DNA from: Schistocephalus solidus
Taxonomy: Eukaryota; Platyhelminthes; Cestoda; Diphyllobothriidea; Diphyllobothriidae
Direction: 5' to 3'
DNA: 64,000 nucleotides
NCBI GenBank assembly: GCA_017591395.1
Contig: WEDG01008830.1
Location: 19,884 to 83,883, forward strand
Every line of letters begins with the position of its first letter. The first letter of the stretch is position 1. The notes beneath the pieces were generated by a model. The model made no database searches. It saw only the letters and a list, made by a program, of their open reading frames with translations, and had not been told where the DNA came from. A program made the position numbers and the translations under genes. Positions 21,985 to 33,190 of this stretch are shown piece after piece.

Positions 21985-23720
21985 TTTAAAGTGTCCTTGT
22001 AGCGTCGTTTTTTTGACCCCCCTGCCGACGAGAACCCGTAGCGACATCTCCGTAGAAAAGTCGTTTGGGTAGTCGCTCGTCGTCCATTCTTACCAAGTGG
22101 CCGCTCCATCGCAGCTGCACTTGCCTCAGCATGGCATGGATGCTGAGGATTCCGGTCCGCTCCAGGACTTCCGTGTCCGGGATCCTGTCTTGCCATCTCA
22201 GCTTCAGTATTCTGCGGAGGCAGCTGAGATGAAAGTGATTCAGCTTCCTGGCTTGGTTCGAGTAGACGGTCCAGGTTTCCGCTCCATAAAGGAGTGTCGA
22301 CAAGACGACGGCCTTGTACATCTTCAGTTTGGTGTTCAGGTGAATACCGTGGCGATTCCACACGGAGGCCTGCAGCCGGCCGAAGGCCTGACTAGCTTTG
22401 GAAATCCGTTGGGCAACCTCGTCATCGATTCTCGTGTTGCGCGAAATCGTGCTTCCTAGATAAGCGAAGGTCTCCACGTTTTTTGAGTTGAGCACCGTTG
22501 ACATTGATTCGAGGAGCATTGTATTCCGCGCTGGGTGGCGGCTGGTGCATGACAACCGTTTTGGCTGTACTGATTGTTAATCCGAAATCGGCGCAGCCTT
22601 CGGCGAAGAGGTCCATGCTCCTTTGCATGTCCTCCTCCGTCACGGTGTTAAGGGCGCAGTCGTCCGCGAAGAGCAAGTCATGGACTGTAGTCGTAGACAC
22701 GCGCGTTGGAGCCTGCATACGCCGACTGTTGAGAAGGTGCCCGTCAGTTCTGTAGGCGATGCGGATACCAGGCTGCTCATCACGGTAGGCGTCCATCAGC
22801 ATAGCCGAGAACATGAGACTGAAGAGGGTGGGGGCCAGTACGCAGCCCTGCTTCACTCCGTTGGTCACTGCGAATGCTTCGGATACCGTCCCGTTGTCAG
22901 TGACGCGCGCCGACATCCCGTCATGAAGCTGACGCACCATGTGCGTGAACCGCTCAGGACAGCCGAATTTCTGCATGACTTTCCACAGTCCGTCACGATT
23001 CACCGTGTCAAAGGCTTTCGTTAGATCCACAAAGGTAGTGTATAGGTGAGTTCGCATCTCCTGACACTTCTTGTAGCTGGCGGGCGGCAAAAATCATATC
23101 GGTTGTTCCGCGGTGTCGGCGGAAGCCACATTAGCTTTCCGGGAGCAGGCCCCTGCTCTAGGTGACCGTTAAGACGATTGAGAAGGATACGGGCGAAGAT
23201 CTTCCCGGCGATGTTGAGCAACGAGATGCCTCTGTGATTATCACAGAGTTGCCGGTTCCCCTTCCGTTTGTAGAGATGGACGATGGTCGCGTCTTTGAAA
23301 TCCTGAGGAACTTGTCCTTGGCGCCACATCTCCTGGAACAGTGTTGTGAGTTCTGACATCAGCCGGGGCCCACCGTGCTTGTAGACTTCCGGTGGGATTG
23401 CGTCGGATCCCGGTGCTTTTACCGCTGGAAATCTGCTGCACGGCCCGGATGGTTTCTGGTAGGGAAGGCGGCAGATCCAGATCATTGTTCGTGTCCACTT
23501 CAGGGAGCCGGTCAATGGCAGCATCGGAGATGGCTGATGAGCAATTAAGGACACTTCTGAAGTGCTCGGCCCAGCGCTTCAGAATTTGCGATTTCTCTGT
23601 CAGCAGTGTTGTGCCGTCAGAGCTGAGCAGCGGTGCGGACCCCTTGATACACGGGCCGTAGATGGCTTTGATGGCTTTGAAAAAGTTTTTTTATTTCCTT
23701 GCGGTCCGCATACCCCTGGA
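21985..23720 (-). pseudogene. LINE reverse transcriptase domain and thumb, frameshifted
   Basis: RT blocks are clear: KDATIVHLYKRKGNRQLCDN then HRGISLLNIAGKIFARIL (fingers), FVDLTKAFDTVNRDGLW (first catalytic Asp), GVKQGCVLAPTLFSLMF (block B) and LLFADDCAL (FADD catalytic box). After these come TVVMHQPPP, the FAYLGST block, YGAETWT and [18 protein letters not shown]. The frame shifts near 23085, 22440 and at a T-run at 22007-22013, so no intact protein is possible. The enzyme would copy element RNA at a nicked target (target-primed reverse transcription, family knowledge). Confidence 0.9.
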
Positions 23721-24104
23721 TTTCCTCAGCCTTTCGGATCATCCAGGCATCCTGCATCTCCCGCAGCCGTTGTTGTACAAAGGCGCCGGCATCTGAAAAA
23801 GGCTGCTTTGGTGGCGTCAGTCCGAAGGTCCATGTAGGCTTTGTGTAGTCTATTCTTCTCCGCGAGTAAGTTGCTGATGTCGGCGTCATTGTCGTCAAAC
23901 CAGTCCTGGTGTCGACGGTGTGCGCGTCCGAGTACATCGAGGGCGGTGGACTGGATGACATTTCGCAGTTGACACCATCGTGTCTCCACGGTAGCGGTAT
24001 CATCTGGAGCATGCAGGTCCTCCAGTTTCTCGGTTATTTGGTTGCTGAAATCAAAACAGTGAGCAGGCAAATTTAATAAAAGAGTATTTAACTTACATGG
24101 CGGC

Positions 24105-24960
24105 CTCTTACCTTGGGGCCTTCGTCGGGGTTGCAGTCGGAGCCTCATCTGAGAAATGACGAGGCGGTGATCTGTCCAACCATCGGCATCGCGGATCGCC
24201 TTGGTTACCAGCACGTCCTGTCGATCTCGCCTCCGGACGAGAACATAGTCCAGCAGATGCCAGCGCCGCGACCGAGGGTGAATCCACGTGGCCTTCTCCC
24301 GCGTCGGAAGGCGGAAGAAGGTGTTGGACAGCAGGAGACGGTGTTCCGCACACGTGCGCAGAAGAAGGAGGCCGTTATCGTTGCAGCTACCGAGACCGTG
24401 GGGACCCAGCACTCCCCTGCCAGGCAGCGTGGTCCGTCCCGACGCGGGCATTGAAGTCACCAAGGACAATTAACTTGTCCTCTTTCGGCACAGTCGCCAG
24501 CAAGGCGTGCAGGTCCTCGTAGAATTTGGTCCTTCGCCGCATCAGAGCTCGTCATTGGGGAGCGTAGGCGCTGATGATGGTGGCGAACTGGTCTCCCCGA
24601 AGAGGCAGGCGGAGGCTCATCAGGCGATCATTGATACCCTGCGGCAGACAGGGCAGACGTCCCACGATGTCGTTCCGGATGGCAAAGGCAACACCAGCGT
24701 CGCGTCGCTCTGCCTTTGGCCGGCCGCTCCAGAAGAAAGTGTATCCGGCCCCCACCTCCTCCAGCTGACCCCTGCTCAGAGAATCGGGTCTCGCTGAGAG
24801 CAGCAATGTCCACCTTGTAGCGCGCCAGTTCCCGAGCGACTAGCGCCGTCCTTCGTTCCGGCCGGTTGCTCCTAGGATTGTCTAAAAGGGAGCGAACATT
24901 CCAGGCTGCTAGTGTGAACGGACTCACACGAGCAGCCTGAAGAGTATGGCGAGGGGGATG
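24105..24960 (-). pseudogene. LINE AP-type endonuclease domain, frameshifted
   Basis: Motifs in order: LAAWNVRSLLDNPRSN (N-terminal Asn), ALSETRF (catalytic Glu), [38 protein letters not shown], then [11 protein letters not shown] and a terminal GWTDHRLV (Asp-His pair). These are hallmarks of exonuclease III-like LINE endonucleases that nick the target. Frameshifts near 24790 and 24400 separate the pieces. The first readable codon near 24927 is GTG rather than ATG, and the true start is not obvious. Confidence 0.88.
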
Positions 24961-25517
24961 GGGACGGGGGTATTGTTGTTTGTTTGAGTTTTACGACCGC
25001 GTAGTTTGCGATCTGCGAGCCGCGGCCGGCTGCAGAAGACGTGAGACCCAGCATTTTTTTAGGGCACATTTTCTAGCCCCTTCCTCCGCGAGGAGGCAAG
25101 CAGTGCTATCCCTAAATAGGGCTGCTCGGACATCCCAGACGGCTGCCGAACTCCACTATGGGTCACGGATTTTGTTTTAGTGGGAGAACGACCCGAGTTA
25201 GTCTGGGCCGCCTACGGGGTTGCTGTCGCCCCCACCGTAGGACTTTTTGAGAGGGGGGAGGTGGGAAGTTCGGGAGTCAGACATACCGAGTGTGGAGGCA
25301 CACACAACACCGGAGACCCTCACCTGGTTTAGCCCGCCGGTCGTGACGGTTGCCCGGGGTGTGGCCGCTGGGAAGAACCCAACTTCGAGGAGCCACAGGT
25401 GAGAGTTGGGTACCAGTTAGAGGCGGCCACAGGAGCATTCACCACCTGTATGAGACAAATGGAGCGACCAAATGCAAGCTGTGTGGTGCTGCCCCTAACT
25501 AGTACCCCTACACCCCA

Positions 25518-25519
<2 letters not shown>

Positions 25520-25555
<36 letters not shown>
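25520..25555 (+). repeat. (CA)n microsatellite
   Basis: About 18 AC units at the 5' edge of the LINE. A second CA tract bounds the 3' edge at 19677-19711. Confidence 0.95.
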
Positions 25556-25560
<5 letters not shown>

Positions 25561-25790
25561 CTGCCTGTCATCGCCTGTGTGCTGTTGTGCCAATTGTGTA
25601 GTAATGGGCTTACTGGTGCAGAATGGAAATGTCAGTACTGGTGGCTTAAGATCGGTAGGTCCCAAGCGCGAAAACAGTGGATGCTACGGACTACGAGGCT
25701 AGGTATGGGCTTAGCACAGGCTTTTGCCACTGCAGGATGCGGTCTCGTCTAGATCAATTATTCATTTGACCCACTTGTGAAAAACTCGTC

Positions 25791-25872
25791 GGCCTCTGTG
25801 GGATTGGAACGCACGCCAGCAAGGGGAAGGCTTTAGTACAGCCAACGCTCTAGCCAACTGAGCTACGAGGCC
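25791..25872 (-). tRNA. tRNA-Ser-like sequence (repeat-derived)
   Basis: 82 nt on the minus strand: acceptor GGCCTCG, A-box-like TAGCTCAGTTGGCTAGAGC, a short anticodon arm with loop GTACTAA (apparent anticodon ACU), a long variable region and a T arm. The T arm is mutated (GTTCCAAT). The long variable arm suggests a Ser-type origin. The flanks are shared with other copies nearby, so this is a dispersed tRNA-derived repeat rather than a clear single-copy gene. Confidence 0.55.
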
Positions 25873-26094
25873 CCACCGGGTGCCGTTAGTTTAATCACAC
25901 TTGGGTCAAGTTACCCGCCCAGCCTACTGCAACGTATGGAATCCACCAATTCTGATACAGTAAGCTGACTGCCCAAGCAGGATTTCCTAAGCAATCCATC
26001 TAGAATACACCAGATGTCTACCAGGCACAATTAATTAGTAGAGGATTTTGGCAGAGTTGATTAATTCCCTTGACCCAGTTGTGAAAAACTCGGC

Positions 26095-26176
26095 GGCCTC
26101 GCTGGGATGCGAACCCACGCCAGCAAGGGGAAGGCCTTAGTTCAGCCAGCGCTCTAGCCGACTGAACAACGAAGCC
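26095..26176 (-). tRNA. tRNA-Ser-like sequence, mutated copy
   Basis: The same 82-nt structure as at 25791, with changes in the D arm (TTCAGTCGGC) and T arm (GTTCGCAT). Its flanks form an inverted repeat with those of the plus-strand copy at 26412. Confidence 0.5.
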
Positions 26177-26411
26177 CCACCAGGAGCCGTGAGTTTAGTT
26201 ACAAGTGCATCAAAGGAATTATTCAAATCTGCCTAAATCCTCCTTCTAATTAATTGTGCCTGGTAGTCATCTGGTAGATACTAGATTGATTGCCTATGTA
26301 ATCTTGCTTGGGCGGTTAGTTTACGGTATCAAAATTCGTGTATTCCATACGTTGCAGTAGGCTGGGCGGGTAACTTGACCCAAGTGTGATTAAACTCACG
26401 GCTCCCGGTGG

Positions 26412-26493
26412 GGCCTCGTAGCTCAGTTGGCAAGAGCGTTAGCTGTACTTAAGCCTTCCTCTTGCTGGCATGGGTTCGAATCCCACCGAGGCC
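26412..26493 (+). tRNA. tRNA-Ser-like sequence, best-preserved copy
   Basis: Acceptor GGCCTCG pairs perfectly with CGAGGCC at the 3' end. The D arm GCTC/GAGC, A box TAGCTCAGTTGG and B box GGGTTCGAATCCC are intact, and the variable region is about 15 nt. The anticodon stem is imperfect and the loop GTACTTA would give ACU, an unusual anticodon for serine. It could be a pol III gene, a SINE promoter or a pseudogene. Multiple similar copies favour a SINE. Confidence 0.6.
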
Positions 26494-26560
26494 GCCGATT
26501 TTTTTCAAAACTGGGTCAAATGAATTATTTAAATCTGCTAAGATCCTCTACTAGATCGAG

Positions 26561-27868
26561 TATTGGTCGACGTCAATTACCCAAGACCACTCGTTATTTC
26601 GAAGCACATTCAAAGAGTACGCAGATCCTTGGGAGGAGGGGAAGCCGCATTGTCAAGAAGAAAATGTCGAAGCTCACTAAAACTACTTCAGTGAAAAGGT
26701 CACTCGTCAGAAAACTCAGGATCTCGTGGGGTCCACTAACAGACAAAATAACAGTGAGTGCACAGTAGTTCGAGTCTCTTTAGCCCAATCAGCGACTGGT
26801 GTGATCTCAACTTATAGGCTGACATAGGGATTGCTGCGCAAGCAGGTTTGCGAGGTTTTCATCTCCCCTCACTTCCAGTTTGGCAATACAAATACGAAAG
26901 AGTCCCAGTCTCCTTCCTAGATGGTCTTGGTGGCCAAGCACAAAACAGTGACCCATAAAAGGAAGTGTACCCGAAGACAATCTGTAGTAAAGAACACTGC
27001 CTTTATTGATTTTGTGAACCGAAGGAAGCAGAAACAGAACTATATAAATCTTCTAAATAATTGAACCTCACTGCAGCAATTTAGAAGAAAATTCTTATGA
27101 AAATCGATGCATGTGTGGCCACTTTTAGATCGGTGGTTACAGCCACTCATTAACCCAGCAAAGCCTACCGCGAGGGCTGCGCGTTCCAAGGAGAAATGCT
27201 TAAACAGACAATTCCGATTGCCCCGTGCGTAAGAGGCCTTAAAGGCGCGTTTGGCGACATAAAAACGTCGCCAATGAATGGCCGAAAAAAAGATACGGAT
27301 CTAGGCCCCTCGTGACGTTTTCGTTCTCCTCTGATAGGAGATTGCTTGCGTAAGTCAACAAATTCTGACGGAAAAATCTAGGTCAGACGGCCTTCCTACA
27401 ATTGAAAAGGAGTCTTTTTCGTTCCTGCCTCATCCATGTAAATCAAGGCAGCGTTGCTAATTAATCTCCCTTGAGTGGGTACGAGGCTTAGCTGTTCCAG
27501 TTGATTTTATTTTGTCGGCATAGGAGGGAAGCGTAAATCTGGGAGGCGGGAATCATTTATGCACTACCAACCCCTCCCCGCCCGGTAGGACAGGGGAAAA
27601 ATAACGTACCCGTAACGCAGATGACATTGTGCTAATTGTTAAAAAAGGGGAACCTATTCCCGTATCCTGCGTCCTACCCGTAAACCTAACGTTAATTTCA
27701 ACCGTAACTCCAATGTTCTCAGAATTTAGGGAAAAGCCACTAGTATTACGGGCGTTTCTATCCCCTTCTTCTGCCGGGGACTAAATAAATGAGCCCTACT
27801 TTGGGGGTAATAAGCGCCGTATGTTAACAACAAAAACAACCACATCAACGACAAAAACAAGCAGTTAT
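26561..27868. other. No gene seen
   Basis: The only possible structure is a loose MITE-like region at about 27560-27790, with CCCGTAA / TTACGGG and GGGGAAA / TTCCCC end motifs and CCTAA-like words inside. I could not define its ends. Confidence 0.35.
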
Positions 27869-27992
27869 ATTAGTAGAAGTAGTAGTAGTAGTAGTAGTAG
27901 GAGTAGTAGTAGTAGTATTAGTGGTAGTAGTAGTAATAGTTTGTAATATTATTATTATTATTAGTAGTAGTAGTAGTAAAAGTAGTAGTATT
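27869..27992 (+). repeat. Imperfect (AGT)n/(ATT)n microsatellite
   Basis: TAG/AGT triplets run with interruptions (GAG, ATT, GGT) for about 120 bp. It sits directly before another tRNA-derived repeat. Confidence 0.9.
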
Positions 27993-27999
27993 AAGGGAT

Positions 28000-28400
28000 T
28001 TTGGCAGATTTGAATAACTCATTTGACCCAATTGTGAAAAACTCGGCGGTGTCAGTGGGATTCGAACCCACACCAGCAAGGGTAAGGCTTTATTACACGC
28101 AATGCTCTAGCCAACTGAGTTACGATGATCCCACTGGGAGCCGTGAGTTTCATCTCAATTGGGTAATTTACCCGCCCAGTCTACTGCTACGTATGCAATC
28201 CATCAATTATTATACAGCAAATTGACTGCGCGAGCAGGATTTCCAAAGCAATCAATCTAGAATTAAGTAGACGGCTACAAAGTGCAGTTAATTACTAGGG
28301 GATTTGGCAGTGTTTAATAATTCATTTGAATCACTTGTGAAAAACTCGGTGGCCGCGGTGGGATTCGAACCCATGCCAACTGAGCTACGAGGCCCCCACT
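28000..28400 (-). repeat. Two more tRNA-Ser-derived repeat copies
   Basis: A copy at about 28048-28130 keeps the T arm (GTTCGAATCCCAC on the minus strand) but has a damaged acceptor. A second at 28352-28397 lacks the anticodon and variable parts, so A- and B-box remnants are almost adjacent. Their flanks match the 25.7-26.5 kb cluster. Confidence 0.6.
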
Positions 28401-28409
28401 GGGAGCCGT

Positions 28410-28675
28410 GAGTTGAATTGATTGAAGCCTGGGCCTCCGATGAGAACTCAGTCGGTCGATTAATCGATCTGGCACCGGCATACAGGGCCCTGCGTAGTCA
28501 CCTCCGGACTGGCGCCACTGGTATCTAATTGGCCCCTGCCCCCTCGATAAATTTTACTCGTTTATGTTGCCGATTTTATCTCTGACGATGGACTCCAGTA
28601 AGAGTTCGAAAGCTCAGACGAATAAAGCTATGATTCCGGGGAACGAACAACCTTCTTCTTCTTCACTTATACTCA
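28410..28675 (+). pseudogene. PLE 3' end with hammerhead-like motif
   Basis: Readable PLE C-terminus: IEAWASDENSVGRLIDLAPA, then YRALRSHLRTGATGI and a stop. After about 70 bp, 28582-28611 carries CTGACGA, one extra T, a GGACUC/GAGUUC stem with six-base loop, then GAAA. It ends in AACAACC plus four TTC units, the same terminus as the copy before the long TTC tract at 6891. Only the 3' end of the element is present, as expected for 5'-truncated PLE insertions. Confidence 0.78.
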
Positions 28676-29679
28676 CAGGAAGATTTATCTAAGTCTGTAT
28701 TATGTAGGAGGCATACAATATTTCTGCCAGCCAGTCCTATTAAGTAGCTGAGGCAACGTGAGAGCGTTACCTCATAAGATGCTAGATATTTCCTTGAGTA
28801 AGTTGTGGATGCATTGGATAGACGTGGGTACAAAATACAATAACGAGAGCTGCACTATAATAGTCTGCCGAAACACCCAGATATTTCTAATTAAAAAGTC
28901 TGGCTGACGAACAACTTGGGGGGGGGAGGCGGTGGTAGCACATGACTGCGTGAGCGTTCCCTCGACAGATGCATGATCCTTAATCAACAGGTGGCCACAG
29001 CTTGCAATTTAGATCAACAAGACATCAGCATTTACCGTCCAGCCCACGAAAACAGTCAGTTATCGTTGCTTTGCATAGCAGTGGCAGTCGTTTGGTTGAC
29101 CGATATGGAAATAGGCAATAAAACAGGTGATAAGTACAGAGGAGTCTAAATTGACGAATAAGCTGCTGAAGAAAGGGTCGAAATGGTAGTTCTCTTTAAG
29201 TAACGCTGCTCGGAACTCTAGTAAGGTCACACTAATGTTAAACGTCAGACATTTGGGCAGGCGATCGGTGACTCATCAGTCGATTCGGAGCTTGGCCCAG
29301 TGACAATCCCTCGGTTGGCGAGAGAGGCAACTGCAAACACACCCACACGCACATGCTAATTACAGAGGCGTCTAAAATGACTAATTAGCTGTTGACGCCA
29401 GCGAAAAAAGGATAGTTGTCTTTAGGTAACGTTGTCGGAGCTTTGGTGAGGTCGCGCGAAAGTTAAATGTTAAACCTTTGGGCAGGAGATCGGTGACTCA
29501 TCGGACAGTTCGGAGTTTGGCCCAGGCATTTCCAATTTACCCAGGACGCCGTCGGGGATAGTGATGCTCTGCAAAAAAGTATTTAGCAGCCCGAAACATG
29601 ACCTTCCCCTGCTTGTTCACGTATGCGTAAGGACTGTTGTGCATGAAGTATCATGGAGATGCCATTCGATTTAAGCAGC
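28676..29679. other. No gene seen; internal direct repeat
   Basis: A stretch around 29130-29290 (TACAGAGGAGTCTAAATTGACGAATAAGCTG onward, in pieces) recurs diverged at about 29360-29520: TACAGAGGCGTCTAAAATGAC and GGCAGGAGATCGGTGACTCATC against GGCAGGCGATCGGTGACTCATC. The period is about 225 bp. I cannot assign a family. Confidence 0.5.
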
Positions 29680-29689
29680 TTCAGTTAAA

Positions 29690-29830
29690 TACTGTGTAAT
29701 TGGCCGTCATCAGCCAGAAATATCTAACCCAGCTGGTGCACAAACCGAGACTCTAACCCACGACCTGTCCGTCTGCCTGTGATACTAGCCACTGCGATAC
29801 TGCTCGCAGGGCGTGACAGTGAGCCAAAAG
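29690..29830 (-). mobile_element. SINE fragment
   Basis: Shares ATTGGCCGTCATCAGCCAG and the downstream tRNA-like head position with the minus-strand SINEs at 10.4 and 37.7 kb. It is highly diverged and has no hammerhead GAAA partner that I can place. Confidence 0.4.
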
Positions 29831-32055
29831 GCAGAACTGTACGAGTGTGTTCCGTTAGCGATCGGAGAGCGTTCATAAATGAAAGTGTACCCTACCTTAG
29901 GCACCCTTCTTTACGGGGAATGTTTCGTTGTAAACAAGATCCGAAGCAACCTTTCTAACATTCAGCTCGCTGTCTAGCGCTTTCTTACGCTTGTAGGCGT
30001 GCAGGCGGCAACCAGACGAGCGTTTCGCCTACTAAATATTGAACCCGGGTGATTTTGGTTTATCGGGCTCATATTTCACCGCGTTTCATGCCTCTGCTAC
30101 TATCACGTGGGTGTTATGGTTCGGCACTATTTCAGCTGACCGGGTGAGTGTTATGACTAATCAAGGCAATAATAATTGACTGAGTTTATGGGTCTGATTT
30201 TAAAAGTTATTCAACTTTTCGTTCATGCTGCAACGAATTGGCCAAGTTTACAGACCTGATTAATGGAAAGACATTTACAGAGTGGACTATAGTGCACGCA
30301 TATGCACGCGCGCGCGCTTTGTTATGACAACTAACGTACATCCACCAGGGTTACCAAATGTGGACGCCGCCGGAAGAAAAGCAGCAGAAATTACAACGGT
30401 GCTAGGGGACACTGAGAAGATTGTTTCGGGCCTATTAGCAGTCGCCAGCAAGTAAGCCAGGGTCCGACCTTCCCGGCCCCACCGCGGCCGTACACGGGAA
30501 CAGCAACCACCTGCAATACAGGAAGTGCTTCATGGACCACTGGTAGTTGAGCTTCGTCGCTGGCGAAAGGAAATTGTTGAGCTGTCCAGGTCTGCGGCCG
30601 CAGATCGTTGCACGTGGGGTGGCTCAGCCTGTGATATTATCAAGGCCGGCTAGATCAAGCAGGATCGCAGGCATACCAAGTACAGTAAGTAAGGGTGGGC
30701 TTCGGTTAAGGCCAGGGTTGGTGTAAGGATTAGGACAAGGGAATATTCACTCCTCCTGGAAGTTAGCACAAGGTCACCCGTATTGCGGGGCAGGAGTTTC
30801 TATTCCAGCGAGGCGGCATGGGAGGAGGGGGGTGCATATATGCGAGTCCATCCCCGATGATTGATCTGGCCAACCTTAGCTCCCACCTAAACTCCTTGGG
30901 TATCTATCCTTAAATGCATCTCTCCAACAAGGAACCACGTGCTGGATGTCCTGTTATTTGTCCTGGTGAATATTAATGAGGAAGTACGAGCGAGCTTAGC
31001 ACAACGGACGCTGAGGATACGTGATGATGATTTGATCGGCCCAAATGTTCAGACCAGCTACACATGGCGAGCTCCAAGCTGTAGTTGACGAGACAGGCAT
31101 AAAATACGGGCAACGCACTAAATTAGAAGGTTTTTGTTGGCAGAAGCTGCTGATTCAACCTCCGAAATTCCAGTGAACCTATTCCATTGAACCCAGCCTT
31201 TGCGTAGATATTTGGCGATTGAAAACTATCAATAAGGTGATCTCACGCTAAGAACTAGTCGAGATAAGCCAAAAAGCAGCAACGCTAGAACGGACTTAGG
31301 TGAAGACGCCGTCGAGTGAAAAACAAAGGCAATGAGTGAAAAGCCAGTTGAAGATACCGAAACTCGGTATTTGGAGTGTACCCCGTAACAGTTAATAAAC
31401 AATAATTTAAGCAAATATGAATAAATTTGAGGTTAGGAAACACGCAATAAATGGAATAAGTATAATAGGTTGCGTATAAATAAAGATATGACAAATGGCT
31501 ACCCCAGATAAACGGTTGGGGGATATTACTGTCATTACAGGTACTAACCCTTGGTCGTGCGTTTAAGAAGACAGTTGGAGGTTTTTGTGCGTTTTAGCAA
31601 AAGTTTAAACATTTTCCTTGGAAACTTCTTATCTGCTCCTAACTTGATTAGCTTTCACTTAGGATAACTTTTGGGGATTAAGTATAATGCAATAACTGTG
31701 TTTACATTGACCTCCTGAAAGAGAGTTTCTAATGTCTAATTGAAGCAGGTTTCCATGTTTAACTCATTAGTGGGCAAGCGAACGACTACCGAAAGAATAA
31801 ACGCACATAAATATAAAGCTTGTGAACGGAGGATTTATCCTGGTGAGAGGATGTTTAGTGCAGTGAACCTTTTGGACAAACTGTTTTCGTTTTTAGGGTT
31901 ACTTAACCTCAAAAAACTAATAGGTCGGTATCAGTTTCGGTCAAAGATTATGCATAAACAATTTCATGCGCGAACATTTTACCCATTTTGTGTAAAAAGA
32001 TAAGCCATGACTTAACAAGAGGGTGAAGATGGGCGGGGAAAACACAAACAGAGAA
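29831..32055. other. No gene seen
   Basis: Intronic sequence without supported features. At 30425-30465 a very diverged SINE-like word (GGGCCTATTAGCAGTCGCCAGC) occurs. Degenerate GGTTAAGG/GGGTTGG words occur at about 30700. Confidence 0.35.
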
Positions 32056-32540
32056 GCACACACGTCAGTTCAACCGTCATAGTCCGGTGATGTCAACCGT
32101 ATGCTCCACAGAGGGGCAGTGCAGGGACGGCGACTTGCACGTAATTTAGTTTAAAGTGATGGTAGACTTGCGCTGCATCTACTGCACTCTCTCTCCTCCT
32201 CCTCCCCCACCCTGAGCCCGGTGTCATGACAGAGTGAAGAAGACCGGAGGTGGGGTCGGGCGCAGATGAAGCGTCTCCAACGGAGTGGGAGAGCGGGATG
32301 TGGCATGAGCCTGCCTGCATCCCCCATGTTCACCATTTGTTATGTAACCACATCCCAGAATAATAATGCCTGCCGCACCCTGATTTGGATCCCGTGTTGG
32401 TCCAACGCATTTACTAAACGACTTGTTTAGGGGGCACAAACGTCAGGTCGACCGTCGTACTCAGACGATGATGACCGTATGCTCCACAGAATGGTGGCAC
32501 AGGGACAGTCACTTGCACACAAATTTGGATTAAGTGATAG
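32056..32540 (-). repeat. Dispersed repeat, two related halves
   Basis: Positions 32060-32300 and 32420-32540 both carry the block GTC..TTCGACCGTC / ACCGTATGCTCCACAG / GGGACGG..ACTTGCACG that ends the zinc-finger LINE 3' UTR. The same two-part arrangement, with the shared middle (CATGTTCACCATTTGTTATG), is found at 39.97-40.56 kb. It therefore behaves as a repeat family of its own, about 500 bp long. Confidence 0.6.
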
Positions 32541-32999
32541 TAGGTTTGCACGGCATCTCCCAGTTTACGGCTGGGGATGGTAACAATTGTTTACCGCGAT
32601 CGATTGATACAGTCTTTTTTGGGTTTATTCTGATTTCATTTAGCCAATCATAATTTTGACTAATAGTTGGGACGTGAGACGCAAGCATGCGCTCGTACAC
32701 GGCGCAAACGGGAGGTAGCAGATAGCCCATAAGCACTTAATCGAACCGAAGTTCATCAGTGTCTCGCCATCTGTCATTTTCTGTCCCTGCCGATCGGGTA
32801 TTTATTCAATCAGGAGTGGGCACACACCGATCTACTGGCCTCCCGAAGCAAACAAGCTTCTCGTCGTCCCGGGACATTCTGCAAGGACAGATGCCTAAAA
32901 CACTAAACAGAAGATCAGGCGTCCGTGGTCGGTTATAGAGGTTAGGGGGTAATCAAATAGTAGTAATACCGGTCCAGAGGCGACCGTGTAGGACTCTAT

Positions 33000-33190
33000 A
33001 TGCCGGAGGCAGATCGATTTGTCAATTGACTGAGGTCTACTGTTGGTGTACACAGCCCTGCGCAGTCATCTCCGAACTGATTTACTGATATTTGATTGGC
33101 TCTTAGGCCTTGAACAGTTTTTATTTTTGACGATGGACTCCTCTCAGAGTTCAACTGGTCAGCTGAATAAAGATCGGCTACCGTCAGCCT
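33000..33190 (+). mobile_element. PLE 3' tail remnant
   Basis: Matches the 28.4-kb tail: CGATTTGTCAATTGACTGAG, then CCCTGCGCAGTCATCTCCG, TTGATTGGCTC and the decayed hammerhead at 33127-33158. That motif keeps TTGACGA and the GGACTC/GAGTTC stem but has lost GAAA. No coding potential remains. Confidence 0.6.

Larger units (their letters stand above)
19712..25515 (-). mobile_element. Zinc-finger LINE (APE endonuclease + RT + C2H2 array), nearly full length
   Basis: This is a minus-strand non-LTR retrotransposon of about 5.8 kb. In transcription order it has a 5' UTR (25515 to about 24930), an apurinic-type endonuclease (24.93-24.1 kb), a linker, RT (23.6-22.3 kb), the C-terminal region with [10 protein letters not shown], five C2H2 fingers (21.8-21.0 kb) and a modular 3' UTR. 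Clade is inferred as RTE-like or a related APE clade; the finger array at the C-terminus is unusual. Several frameshifts make this copy non-coding. It lies in the inferred receptor intron, antisense to nothing (same strand as the receptor). Confidence 0.88.
25740..26560. repeat. Inverted cluster of tRNA-Ser-derived repeats
   Basis: The unit consists of the tRNA-like part plus flanks on both sides: TTTGACCC...GTGAAAAACTCGGCGG on one side and GTAACTTGACCC...CCTACTGCAACGTATG on the other. Minus copies lie at 25740-26030 and 26040-26200. A plus copy at 26300-26555 forms long inverted pairings with both. Confidence 0.7.
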
